Of a DNA stretch of 64,000 bases, positions 34,890 to 46,559 are shown one piece after another. Location: positions 308,501 through 372,500 of the forward strand of contig CAJNDS010002217.1 of assembly GCA_905221605.1 (NCBI GenBank), written 5' to 3'. Numbering within the stretch: position 1 is the stretch's first letter; every line of letters begins with the position of its first letter. The stretch is from Symbiodinium natans (lineage: Eukaryota > Sar > Dinophyceae > Suessiales > Symbiodiniaceae). A program made the position numbers and the translations under genes. The notes under the pieces were generated by a model that had not been told where the DNA came from, searched no databases, and worked only from the letters and a program-made list of their open reading frames with translations.

Positions 34890-36010
34890 CCCCCCGCGAA
34901 GCCCGATCAAGCATCACATGCGACAGTGCTGCAGCCTCATAAGCCTGCCAAAGGTCTGCTCGCAGCTGCTGTAGACGGATGTCTGAGCACCTGCATGGAA
35001 CAAACGTAACAGAATCAACAGCAAAACACAGACACGCCATTGCCAAGCGCGGCACAACTGCTGCAGGTCTTCTGCTAGGGACCTCGGATTGCGCTGCTGC
35101 ATACTTCACAGCCTCTTGCTCGCTGAAACGAGCTGAAAGCATCTAGCCCATGCTTCATTGCAAGCTTGTTTACACAAGCACTGAGACTACGGTGTAAGTG
35201 CCCCACACACAGAGAAAGCTGAAAATCACAAACCTGCCAAGAGCCTTTCGGGCCGAGAACATGCACCCAGCATAACGATGGCGAAACAACAGCTTGCTCC
35301 AGAGGGTGGCACACAAGGTGCCGAAAGCCAACGACTCTCCATCTCGCCTGAAAACTCAGTCAGCAATGCCATTAGCAAACACTCGACAAATCCCTACAGC
35401 GAACGTCAAAAGAGGCCCGACCAATTGGTCCAAGACATCAGTGCCTCCGAGATGAGGTCATTGCTTGGATGCCGTGACAAGAGGCTAAGACAATCGCAAA
35501 TGATTCCTCGCTTCCTTTGTCCTGAAAAAGCGCTACATCACAAAAGATGAGTGTAGAAAAACTTATCTAGGTTGTGTCCCCTCCCATGAAGAAACTAACT
35601 CAAGCGTGGCATGTCTACCCTTGCTATCCCCTGCTGGAGCCCAGTATCAGAAAACGATGCAACAAGACACAGTAGGCACAGCTTGATGCAAGCGGTGGTG
35701 ACTGCGCACCCTCCACTCTTTGGGAGATGCTTCGGTCCGTTTGCTCCATCAAGTGCGTCATGGCCTGCGCAGATCTTCGACATGTATTTGGCAGGCAGCG
35801 TGGCAGAGGCAGCGTAGTATGACGGACATGGCGCGATGCGCGTCCCTTTCTTTTGCAGCACTCCGGTCTGACTTGCAAACAACGGATCATCGAAGACCTG
35901 CCCAGATCATGTGATCTATGCAAGTTGCACAACGAAAGGCGCCCTGCCTGCACTTCAGAAAGCTGTACCACTTCTGCAAGTTGGCTCAAAAGCTCGACCT
36001 GCCAAGCAAG
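34890..36010 (-). CDS. Unidentified minus-strand gene, candidate exons
   Basis: About 35880-36013 reads AWQVELLSQLAEVVQLSEVQ, then SLCNLHRSHDLGRSSM. About 35630-35860 reads YYAASATLPAKYMSKICAGH. About 35085-35142 reads LSARFSEQEAVKYAAAQ. About 34895-34995 reads CSDIRLQQLRADLWQAYEAA, then LSHVMLDRAS, just after an AG|G acceptor. They share strand and helical character. Family unknown. A plus-strand ATG frame at 35278-35550 (90 codons) overlaps the gap between them and has fair composition; I list it only as an alternative. Confidence 0.35.
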
Positions 36011-36419
36011 CATCTGACATCATCTGACGTCTGCCGAAACTAGCACATAGAATAAATACATGGCGGTGCATCGTTGTTCGTATCTTGCATGTTGAAAGAA
36101 AAGCCTCCAACTTGGCATCACTATGTGACGCGTCTGCGCGGTGGCTCTAGTTGCGGAATCCTGTGTTTCGGCATCGGTTCGCGAAGCGTCGAAGACTGTC
36201 GCACGGCGGCTGTAGTTGTCGCCGATGCGGGCACTGTCTATACTGCATCGTTTTCCACTTGTTGCAGCGCAGGAACCTCGAGGACCTGAGCTAGTAGTCT
36301 AAGTCTGCGCAGTATTGGGGTCCACAAGCACCCACTTCTGCAAAGTACAAGTTTTTTCAGGGATTTCATATATTTTCACCACCTCTTCAAAGGCATCCTC
36401 CCAACTTTTCACTGGCACT

Positions 36420-36960
36420 ATCCAGGCTTGGCCCGTAAACTACGTCTGGCCCGCAAACTACGTCAACGGAACTGTGCACTCCGCACTTCCGGTGTCTCCT
36501 CTGTCTCCTCTACTAAGTTTTGTACCACATGTGATGAGCATGTCGTGAGCATGTGCCTTGCATCTCATGCGAGCGAGGATTCCTGTCGTGGCTTCGTGTC
36601 TTTTAGAATGCCGTTGTGTCTTCGCGCCATGTTCTGTTTGCTCTGCCGTGCTTCGGTCTTGTGCCATGTGCGGTGGGGCAGCTTCGCTTCCGATGTTCGT
36701 GTCGTGTCTTCATGCAATGTTTTCGTAATGTTGTCGCCTCTTGGCTGGCATCATGGCAGTGTGTCGAGTGTCATGTCATGTCGTGTCATGCATGTCTTCG
36801 CGACTTCTCCCCGTGTCGCATCGTATGCTTGCGTCGTGTCTTCGTCCTCGTGCCATGCGTCTGGTCTTCGTATCGTGTCTTTGTCGCCGAAGCTTGTGAC
36901 ACGCGACCGCCTTCGGGCTTGTGGCTCCTCTAAGGTTTTATACATACATGTTTTCAATCG
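36420..36960. other. Degenerate TCGTGTCTTCG word array leading into the CCTT tract
   Basis: Between about 36580 and 36900 the words TCGTGTCTTCG, TGCCATG and GTGTCGTGTC recur irregularly. With the CCTT tract they make a 306-codon plus frame (36428-37348) that is compositional and not a gene. Confidence 0.5.
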
Positions 36961-36969
36961 CATTTGTCT

Positions 36970-37330
36970 ATCCCCTTCCTTCCTTCCTGCTTGCCCGCCT
37001 TCCTTCCTGACTGTCTTCCTTCCTTCCTTCCTTCCTTCCTTCCTTCCTTCCTTCCTTCCTTCCTTCCTTCCGTCCTTCTTTCCTTCCTTCGTTCCATGTT
37101 TCCTTTCTTCCGTTTTTCCTTTTTGTCCTTCCTTCCTTCTTTCCTTCTTTCCTTATTTCATTCCTTCCGTCTTTCTTTCCTTCCTTCATTCCTTCTGTCT
37201 TTCCTGCTTTCTTTCCTTCTTTCTTTGCTTCTGTTTTTCCTTCTTTCTTTCCTTCTTTTTGTTCCTTCTTCTTTCCTTCTTTCCTTCTTTCTTTGCTTCT
37301 TTCTTTCCTTCTCTCTTTCCTTCTCTCTCA
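36970..37330. repeat. CCTT pyrimidine microsatellite, about 360 bp
   Basis: CCTT/CTTT units for about 360 bp, nearly pure pyrimidine on the plus strand. The central part is clean CCTT and the ends carry many CTTT and CTTG variants. Confidence 0.95.
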
Positions 37331-37879
37331 CAGAGTCCGTCGTTTTGAGACTGAGCTGCCCGTGATGTTATTATCCCCACGTTTTGGGCGGGTGGTGGTC
37401 TGACCTTTTTCCTTTTTGGGGGTAACCTGTTGCTAAAGGATGAAGCGTGATCGGATCTAAATGGATCGAAGCAAACACAAGGTGTTCACCAATTGGCACC
37501 TGGACATCCGTGGGCAAGGGAGTATCTCTCCCAGTCGCATCCAATATGCAGTGTGACACATGCACATATGCATGAATGTCTTTATGTTCAAGTATCTTTT
37601 CGCTTCCCTTATCTTCTTTCACGGCATGCGGGGCCGGCCTCACGCGTCACAAGGCCTTGCTGCTCGCACTCCTCAAAGCTGAAAGGAGAGTGAGAGGGAG
37701 GAAAAGACAAAAACACAGCGCGATAAGTTTCAAAAAGCAGGCTCCCAAGCAGCGATACAAGCAACAAGAAGCTGAGTGGCCAGCCATCAACAGCCTAAGA
37801 AGCACCGGACTTGGATGGAAGGTTGCAGAAAAAGAGCGGATCTCAATGATGACTCTTACAGCTTCTCGCAACCACGCTG

Positions 37880-39345
37880 CAGGCCGCAGCTTACAACATC
37901 TGGCAGCAGTCTGCCACTTGTCAGACCGTCCAGAACACCAAGTGCCTGCAACGGTGCAACGGCACAATGTCGCGCAATGACCGATGCTGGGGCCTGGTTC
38001 CAGTGCTCATCCTGGGTGCATGCCACAATTGCAGCAGCATAGCCGGGCAACGACCTTAAAGTGTGAGCTGAATGTGGCGCAGTGACTCCAGCAATGAAGA
38101 AAGATTAAACACTGGAATCGTGCACTAATCGCGTCGATAACCTTGATTTCCCTGGGCTTGGAACCCCGTGGGGAGAAGGCCAGCCTTCACGCAAGCTTAA
38201 ACAACCTGTCTGCGCTGCGTTGCTCTCTGATCTCACACTGCCATAGGCAAGTCTGGTGCCTGTGCACCTTGGGCAACTTCATCGAGAAGTTGGGTGGCCT
38301 TCGCCTCAGCAAGAGCATACAGCGGAGACTCCCACCAAGCATGCAAGCCCATCTCACTTGCCAAAATGAATCACTTGGAATGACGATATAGCGCCTCTCA
38401 CTCCTCTCACTCTGTTCCGTGCTTGCTTTTCACGATCCGTCCGGGGCCGTTTGTGTGTCTCGGGTTTCTTTCTGAAAGGGCCGGCTCCCAAGGCTTCAAC
38501 ATGCTTCGATCACTTGGCAGTCGAGGAAGTTGAAAATGACATGAAAATGAGAGATTATGCCAACGAAGACTCCAAACAGAATGTACCGAACCGGAGCGAT
38601 TCAAGTTGTTTAGAACTCGTGAAGATTGACGAAGCAGGAAGCTATATGGGTGGTTGTCAAAATTTTGATCCCTTTTGGGGTACCCTAAATATTCGGTGGA
38701 TTCCTGGATGAGCACCGATCGGGCAGTACTCGAACTTTCGGGGGCGGCCGCGATCGGGCGAAGAAATCCTGTGGGAGGCCAAACGGGACATGAGTCATGA
38801 CGGCACTGGGGGTCCGAAACACGAAACGTTCCCATTTTTCTCACTGCCCCTCCCTCCCTGTGTTTCAAGATAGGTTTGGTCTGCATCATGTTGTGATCTC
38901 ACCTATGGATCGACAATCATAAGCTTCAAGCCCAGCAATTGCCAGAGCTTAGTGACGAGACCACCTCAAGCAGGGCCACCAGTCATACAACATGTATCAG
39001 ACACACACGATAGTTAACATTGAACACCACAAGGTCGTGCGTCAGAACAGTGCATCGGATTTATCAGCTTCCTGCCGCGTTCCGTGCCACTGTATCCGGC
39101 TGCACGGCCTGGCCTGCACCAAGAAGACGTGTCACAAGCTTCGACTCATGCCAAACCTGCCAAACCTGCCAACTCACCCGCCTACTCACCCGCCTAGAGG
39201 ATCTTGCAAAAGCAGCAGCGCCCAATTCCAATGCTTGGAAGCCTATCACAGCCGCAGCGGCTAGATCACTTCAACAGTTCTGAATACATTCGTACTGCCT
39301 GTCCGACGGCAGTAACAGCCATGGTGCAGGCAATCTTGCTGATCA
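37880..39345 (-). CDS. Pentatricopeptide-repeat (PPR) protein, two repeats resolved
   Basis: Two PPR units can be assembled on the minus strand. Unit one: exon ending at 39299 (ACTMAVTAVGQ), exon 39194-39242 (ASKHWNWALLLLQDPLG) and exon from 39113 (GQAVQPDTVARNA). Unit two: exon 37994-38054 (SLPGYAAAIVACTQDEHWNQ) and exon from 37945 (ALGVLDGLTSGRLLPDVVSC). The introns are GC-AG, 56 nt (39243-39298), 80 nt (39114-39193) and 48 nt (37946-37993). Each unit shows the dinoflagellate PPR pattern: A-x-x-A at the first helix, W-x-x-A-L, then L/V-x-P-D-x-V, spaced as in a 35-36 residue repeat. PPR proteins bind single-stranded RNA, usually in plastids or mitochondria, and are greatly expanded in dinoflagellates. 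Gene ends and the number of repeats are not known; 38.06-39.1 kb between the units is not resolved and shows no other gene. Confidence 0.72.
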
Positions 39346-39399
39346 AGATACTTGCAAGGCGGGCCTTCCCAAATTGCTGGGCATGAGACAGAAACATCC

Positions 39400-41580
39400 A
39401 CAGAGATCTCCCAAACAAGCGTCAAGCCTTCTGCAGCAACTGTAACGCATGCTGCCACCGACCGCCAGCCCCTGGGCGCATGCATCTGCAGCTGTCTTCG
39501 CAAGTCTTCTGGAGCTCATCAGGCGGCCACCAGATGCTTCAAGTGCTGGTCCAAGCGCAACTACGTCAGTCTGCGTTCTTGAGCAGCTCAGAACCTCCAG
39601 ATCGAGCGACTTGTCTGCAATAAAATTGGTGACCACTTCGGGCTTTACCAGGCACACCGGCCAAGTCAACGATACACCATTGACTTGGGGGTGAGGACCT
39701 GGGACGCAAGCTAGTTAAGGTACCCCGACGGAAGAGCATTCACCAGGAACGAAGGCGTGCAGCCGAGCAGGCACACGCAAAGTCAGCAGGCCGTGTCAGT
39801 TTTTTACCGCGCGCCAAGGCTGGGCAGTGTGCAAGAACGGTCGGAATTCGGCTAGCATAAGGAGTCCAGAGGAACCGTACAGTGGGGGGGCCGTTGCTTG
39901 ACATGGGACCCCCTGGGATCCGCAGAAAACGGTGTTCATTTGCACCAATATACAAAAGAAATGAACACCAGCCCGTTTCCCCAAAAACATGCGTTTGGGC
40001 ACCGGAAATCAACCGGGTCTGCTGCTTTTCGTGGCGGAGCCTCCGGGGGCCCTGTATACCTATCTGGTTGTAAGCTTCGCTTAGGTAAGATACTCCGCTA
40101 GCTCCTCCGAGGCTAGCTTTCGTGATTTAAGCGTCATCCCCTGTTCGGCGCTTCTCACCTATGAGCTGACTGCAAGTTTGTTCTCCGCATGATTCACGCT
40201 CGCCTCCGCTTGGTCCGCACGCGCCCCCTCGCCCCCGCCCCCCGCTCCACCCCCCAGCCTCCCTTGCGGATGCAAACATGTGCTGAGCCGCGTGAACCGC
40301 TGGATATAAAGCTTGCTACAAGCAATGAGGCTTGGCAGCACCATGCAAACCAAACTTGGGGGCAGAAGGAGCGGCCTTTCGCCGGAGGCCTACACGCAGC
40401 CCCATCCTGGAAACATCTATCAAAAGGCCGTCACACCAGACACCTGACACCTAAACTTGGAACCCAACTTACGAGACAAGTAGAAATCAAATCCCCAGTG
40501 CTCGAACTCCTGAATGCCAGGTACAGTCACGAGCGCTGGAGCGGCGCAAAATATTTTCAGGGCCCCGAACTCTAAAAGCCCCAGACCTCCAACATCCTCG
40601 AACTCCAAACCCAGAGCAGCTCACCCGTTAGGACCGTTAGGATGTTGAGATATCTGGGTTTCGGGCGAAGGCTGTGGGATCTTCGGAAGCACATGCTTAG
40701 GGTTTGGGGATTTAGGCCACAAAACCGACCCATTTCATTCTCATGCAGCTTTTGGTAGGAGCTTGCAACCGGCTTGATGTTGGTTTTCCCAGGGGAGGGT
40801 TTCTCTTGAACCCCGAAGCCCGAATGATAAACCCAAGAATTACAAAAACCGATCACATCATCCCGGATCATCCCTAAAAACTTCGAAACTTCGACCCTTC
40901 TAGGCCCAAAACCCCAATTACAAAGCCTGTGAACTTGGCATGTGTGCGAAACGTGTGCTGTGAGGTCAGAACGCACAAGGCAGAGTCTCTAGAAGCTGCG
41001 CTGCATCTTCAAAAAGTCATGGCAGGATTTGGCAGGTCCCGAGTTCATGAACGCTAGTTGCTTTTGACGTACTCGTACATGTCAAATATTCCAAACTTTC
41101 TGTTATGCCGAGTTGTCCCTGTAGTGTTTTTGGTCTTCGGCTTGAGGCAGCACGCCTTGGGTGCTTGGAAGCTCCAAACTGGAGCAACGTTCACCTCATT
41201 CGGATGGGCTTTGCCCGATCCATGTTTAACTCCACAGCCCTGTACGCCCTTGACATATCTAGTCGCTCCATAATGCCTCTCCCACCAAGCCAGACGCGGA
41301 GGTTTCACGGTGAAGATACGAAGCGATCAAACAAGAGTTGTGACTCTTATGGGCCGGTCGCCTTCAATATGTGCAGCGCCTCCATCCATTTCTCTCTGCT
41401 ACCTCCAGAGAAATGAATACCACCAACACTGACACAAAGCCGCAGATAGAAAAGAGCAAACGTATACTGTCATTGCAAGGCCCCGGCTGCACGCATCTGC
41501 AGCTGTTGTGCAAGTGACCACTGTTAGCCCCTGGCAGCCACTGTGCTGCAGCCTGAGCATTCTCAGCTGTTTCCAAAGGC
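39400..41580. other. No supported gene; possible 5' part of the PPR gene and an intergenic stretch
   Basis: The minus frame at 39343-39669 includes DVVALGPALEASGGRL, which might be another PPR half, but the fit is loose. From 39750 to 41050 the sequence is rich in CCCCAAAC-type words on both strands and no frame has a motif. I see nothing to support in 40100-41050. Confidence 0.35.
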
Positions 41581-41639
41581 TGTCTTGGTGAAATCATTGT
41601 GTAGACACATGTAGACAAGCTCCAGAATAAACGAGCTGC

Positions 41640-44600
41640 TGATTCAAGAGGCCGAGAGCCTGGTCGCACTCATTTGCAAGGAAGATTGAGCGCAAGGAAA
41701 AGGCTGCTGCCTCTTCCCAGCTGCTGCTTCGTTGCAGTGCCATGGCTGATGCACCGCAAGCAGTTGCCTCTGGCATGGGAGTCAAGAGCTTGCTTAAGCT
41801 CAACCCATGCCACGTATTGCGACGTGCCTCCAACTCTAGCTTCATGTCCCGAAAGCCCAGGGAAGAGCCAGCAAGCAGAAGGCGTAACGCCCATTCCTAG
41901 GAGCCCCACCATCGTTTGCACACGAAATAGACTTCGGCAACCGAAGTCGAGGAAAGTACCCAACGTGCGGAGGAGGACAGGGCGCAATTTGCAGAACTCA
42001 GCACGAAATCGTCGACCTGCATGACGGCTGAAGAATCCAACAGCGTGGTTGTTTGTGCATCCTCGGTGCCTGCAGTCGCCTTTCGTTTGCTGCACATATT
42101 AATTTCAGAGCCTGCCAAGATCACAAAAACATCAAGCGAATTCGCCTTGAAAGGGAAACGAAGAGTTGAAGAGTGTTGAAGAGTCTGCATCTACATCGAG
42201 GCACCGCTTCCCAGAAGCCGCTCGTGGCAAACCCAGACCTTTCAGGCCGATGCCACGCATGTCAGGCCCCTTACTGGCCGTATTTTCAAAGGGAAGCTCA
42301 GAAAGTTGCCAAGAACAGAGAGAGCAACCCTCAACTGATGCCAGGCCCGTGGCATCGTGGCGCTTGTGCCGACCTCAAGCAACGAATGCTCAAAAGGATG
42401 TCAATCTGCTTTCTTCCAAAGCTGCATACTTCTAGAGATGTTCTAGAGATTTTTGTGTGACGTCTGTCCAACCGGGGGCATTGTGCTGGAGGTCTTGGGG
42501 ATGGGATCCTTTCCCTTCCGGCTCCCGCACACCCTCCGATAGAAAAACGGCAGAAGTCCTACTCGCTTGTGAGCACTGCGAGAAGCCACTCATCGCACGG
42601 ATTGCGGCTTGGACAAATAGAGCTACAGTGGTCTGGCTCTTGGCAAAGACCCCTCACATCATGTTGGATTGTCCGCTACTGCAAGAAGAGACGCATGGAG
42701 ACGACGGTGTACGGTGTACCAGTCTGGCAACGTGGAAATGGGTTAAATAGGTCTGGAAGCAAGGCACAGAGCCCACAGCCCATCACCCAAAGCCTTCGAT
42801 TGCAGCATAGGCCGGAAGCAGACTAGCTTCCTGAAACAAGAAGTACAACTCCAAAACAGACATCACAGACTCATCTTTCATCAGTCCAAATTAACTCAAC
42901 ACACTCCACGGCTGATCTGCATTAACCATACAAAGCCCACGTTGAATGAGGAAGCTAATGCGCACAAGAAGGCATCGAAAAGGTTGTGTCTCGCAGTTTG
43001 CACTGTCACGAGATATTTTACCACAGGTCATTCTTGCAACTTTGTCAACGGTGCAAGCCGTCAATTCCATCTGTTGAGATCTACTAACAACCCGAATTGC
43101 CAGCCATCTCTGTAATTAACGTACAACCTTCCTGAGGCCATGAGTTTGCTTTCTTGGTACAGTACGTCTTACCTTAGCAAAGGTCCATGTGCGCAACACA
43201 TCTGCTTGTTGCAGCCGCAGGAAGTTTCGGTTCCGATAGGGTCCCCTGCATCACAGCGATACACCTAGTATAAAACAGCCAGCTCTTGGTATGGATGCTT
43301 CCAAGCGCTGGATGATGGCAGCGGGAGTATGTGCGAAGTGCTAAACACCAGATGCTCTCACATGCAACAACTCAAGACCAGAATTCAAGCTGAGCTCAGC
43401 ACCACATCAATGCAAAATGTATTCCAATGCGAAAATGCCAGGGCCTCACTGCCGATCATGTGCCATTATGCCAGTTCTGCCAGCGACATGCAACTTGGTC
43501 ATAGCCAGGGACCCAATTGGATCCTCGACCTGACCGTGCCACGTCCCCAGCAGATGACTGCAGCTCAAGCTGGAGCTGAGCGTCCGACTGACTCCAAGGA
43601 GCAGTGTGTTGTGCGCTTCCTCCGCTAGAGCCGGACAAGTCGCTGCAGGGGATCATAGGAAGTGCAAGAAAGCCAAGATGCAAGTGAGCCGAAGTGAGGC
43701 GAACGCATTCGATGCGAGGCCACGGGTCGTGAAAGCTTCAAGAGTTGTCAAAGCCCTGAGAGAGACGTCCAGGCACACGAATCATTTCGAGTCACGCGAA
43801 TGCTCGCACATAAGAACATACGCTTGCAAACACTGGGCACGCTCTCGAGAATACGTGCAGATACACTCTTGAAAGCCTGCGCCAAAGCGCCCCCGTGGCC
43901 AGACTGCTCAACAAGGTCACCAGACTTACCTTCATGTCTGCTACAGTTGTCGGCGAAGACACAGATGCTAGTCACGCTAGTCTGCTTGTCACGCTGAGCA
44001 CAGAACTGCGTTAGGTTGCAGCGTAGCTTCCGAAATGCCTCGGCTGAGCACACATGGCCAAGGAGCGATGCAAAGTAGCCAAACCGGACACAGCCAGCAC
44101 CGAGCCGCACGCCGCTTATCAGCTCCACGGCTCGCATCCAGTTGCTCATCCCTTGAATCTGCTGAACTTGGCTACATTCGCGAGTAGTTACAGAGCTGCA
44201 GATTATTGTCTTACGCACCAAAGCCCCCGTGATGTAACTTAGAAAAGGAATCCCTGCTTTCGCGAAGCCTGCAGTGGCATGGACCGCTGCGTTGAAAGAC
44301 ACCGCACTGGGCCTGCAAACATCTGCAAACGCATGAGAGGCTCAGCGGAAGAACAGTCCCTGCAGGGGTAGCTGCAGGGGGCCTCAACCGTTGTGCGATG
44401 AGCGCTCTTGCAATATCAAGCCTTCAGCAGTGAATGATTGTAGCAGGACCATCTGCCTTTACCAACTGAGATGTCAACGAGGTGCACCAGAAGTTCATGC
44501 GGCCGGATGCACTGATGCCCTGTAAGCCAGATAAGCCAGATTCAGGCGAATGATCTCACTGCAGCTCGCTGCAAGTTGCCCTGCTGTGGCCCGCACAGCA

Positions 44601-45010
44601 TTGACACCTTCCACACTTGAGTGTGGTGAATCATGCGAGTGCCTGCTCACACCGGCTCTGAGCCCTGCACAGAGCGAACCAAAAAAAAAAACGACAAGTG
44701 GTACGCACGAAGTGGTCAAGGTCTGAGCCGCTGTCAGTAGTTGAAGGGCCCTTGCCCAACAAGATCCTTTTGGATGGAGGTGGGACCATGGCGACTGCGC
44801 GTTATCCAATCTAACCCAAGTCAGTCCTGCCCCAGACCGAGCCGCCTCCGCTTGGGAGCCTTTTGACACGACGAAGAACTGCAACATATCTCGAATGGAT
44901 GCCTGGATGATGTGGTATTCCACACGAGCCTCTGTCCAATGCCTCAAAGGCTCCCGCCATGTTGCTCTATGCGCATCGCAATTCTGCGGCTTAGCCTCTC
45001 GCTGCAGCAA
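41640..45010 (-). CDS. PPR-like exons, one or more genes
   Basis: Minus-strand pieces with the PPR signature but no complete unit. At about 44880-44990: RATWREPLRHWTEARVEYHI. At about 44730-44790: KGSCWARALQLLTAAQT. At about 44265-44305: PSAVSFNAAVHATA. At about 44055-44150: MSNWMRAVELISGVRLGAG, then CVRFGYFASLLGH. At about 41690-41760: ATACGASAMALQRSSSWEEA. Each has W-x-x-A-L/V or the A-rich first helix seen in the better-resolved PPR gene at 37.9-39.3 kb, and the same strand. They may belong to one long PPR gene or to a tandem family. The stretch 42450-43700 between them holds no convincing exon. RNA binding in an organelle is the family role; the target is unknown. Confidence 0.45.
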
Positions 45011-45179
45011 CAGCAGCTAGGCTCACCGCCTCGGGACTTTTGGTCAACGGCCCATACTGAAACCATCACTCATCTGGAATCTAATGAAACTAGATGAATC
45101 TAGGTCAAACTCGGCCCACAACTGTTGGCTTGAGTCCACAAGCAGTCGCTTCCACAAGCAGCCGTGTGGCCTAGCAGCT

Positions 45180-45226
45180 TCCCTGACCTATGGACATCTA
45201 TGGACCTATGGACCTATGGACTTAGG
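45180..45226. repeat. 10-bp repeat, unit GGACCTATGG
   Basis: Four near-identical units of CTATGGAC(A/C)T in tandem. Confidence 0.8.
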
Positions 45227-45849
45227 GAGTCTGTCACAGTCCATTCTGCGGCAAAGACGTCATGACCGCCACTGTCAAAGCAGCACCAAAGCACCAAGCA
45301 GCTTCGGAAGCGGCCTCGTTCCACATCCTGCACCTGCCAATCCCACTGATGGTCGCAGTCCAGGCCTTTCACGTAAAACAGCAACGCAGTAGCCGTAGCC
45401 GTAGCGAAGCGTGCTGAGATCCCAGCAAAGATGTCGTGCTGCAAACAGGCATCTTCGTATCCCTTCAATAGACTGAGACCATGCCTCCACCTCAACAAAC
45501 ATGGTATACGCAAAGGCTTCGCAAGTTATCCCGATCGGCAGAACGGCCTGTGTGACCTTGCGCACGCATCTGCCTTACAGCTGATTGTGCTAAACCTGCT
45601 CTCCGAACTTTCTCGAAACCTTGCGCTGAAACCTCTTCAGGATGCTTGGCCCCTGCTGCCCACAAGACCCCTGGACTCATGGATTTGTCAATCACATAGT
45701 GAAGGCACTTGTGCGAGAAACACGAACTACGCGAATCAAGGCAGCGAGAGAAACGAGCTAAGCGAATCAGGGACGCGCAAGCACCGATAGCCATACACCA
45801 CATCTTCTGACCCGAAACGCTGTCACTCTTTCGGAAATCAGACGTGTGA

Positions 45850-46190
45850 GCGCATGGGCATATTCCTGGGGCAAAACTGAGAGGTCAACAGTCAGTGACA
45901 CAACTGACACCGAGCATGAACACTGCGTGCTTCGTTCCCGGAAATGCTCAGTACGAGTATGTGCAGCTGAACTTCTCATCGAGCAGCTGTTGTGCTCTTT
46001 CGTCACCACAACGTGCAACGACGCATCGGTATACAGCTGTAGGGAGGGCGGGGTGCTTTCCAGACGTCCACATGACGGCAGACTGGTGCAAACCATTGTA
46101 TCATGAACTTTGGAGCTGGTGAAGCCATTGCGGGTGCAACGCAGGGTCACAAGATCCTGCAAGGAGCGGAGCGGGCGGGCATGCACTGGA
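45850..46190 (-). CDS. Candidate exons, unidentified protein
   Basis: Minus-strand frame with KVHDTMVCTSLPSCGRLEST, then SLQLYTDASLHVVVTKEHN, then SVLPQEYAHALTRLISERVT. The phrase YTDASL recalls the first strand of RNase H-like domains, but the neighbouring sequence does not fit, so I give no function. Splice borders are unresolved. Confidence 0.3.
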
Positions 46191-46204
46191 GCCCTTAAAA
46201 CTCC

Positions 46205-46325
46205 TTAGGGACATGGGATCGGGGGCCACGGGCGCCATGGGCCATGGGGGCATGGCATGCCTGGTACCTGGTACGGCAGGGCCATGATGCGGGCCATGGG
46301 GGCCATGGGCCATGGCTCCAGTGGC
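46205..46325. repeat. GCCATGG-rich palindromic cluster
   Basis: GGGCCATGGGGGC, GGGCCATGG and CATGGCATG words overlap many times within 120 bp. Nearly every word is self-complementary. Frames across it give glycine/methionine or proline/histidine repeats. Confidence 0.7.
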
Positions 46326-46559
46326 TCAGCTACGACTGTCGGCACGGGCGAGGCAGCCCTGACGGGCCTCCGCAGAGGCAGAGAAGACTGCAGCAATGCA
46401 AAACCGGGACACGAGCACGAGAGCATTCCTCGAGCTGCCACATTTGTCACCCGAAGCCTCGCACAGCTGCATCGACAAGACGAATTGCGCTTCTGCTAAG
46501 GACTGAATTCGCAAGCCACCACAGGCCCTCAAATGGTGAGGGATGGTGAGGGCGGGTCC

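Noticed and set aside
36428-37348. 306-codon plus-strand open frame, the longest in the window
   Set aside because: It runs through the TCGTGTCTTCG array and the CCTT tract; the product is Phe/Ser/Leu/Pro repeat and has no domain.
45900-46020. YTDASL as an RNase H or retroelement fragment
   Set aside because: Only six residues match; the expected downstream acidic motifs and a reverse transcriptase are absent.
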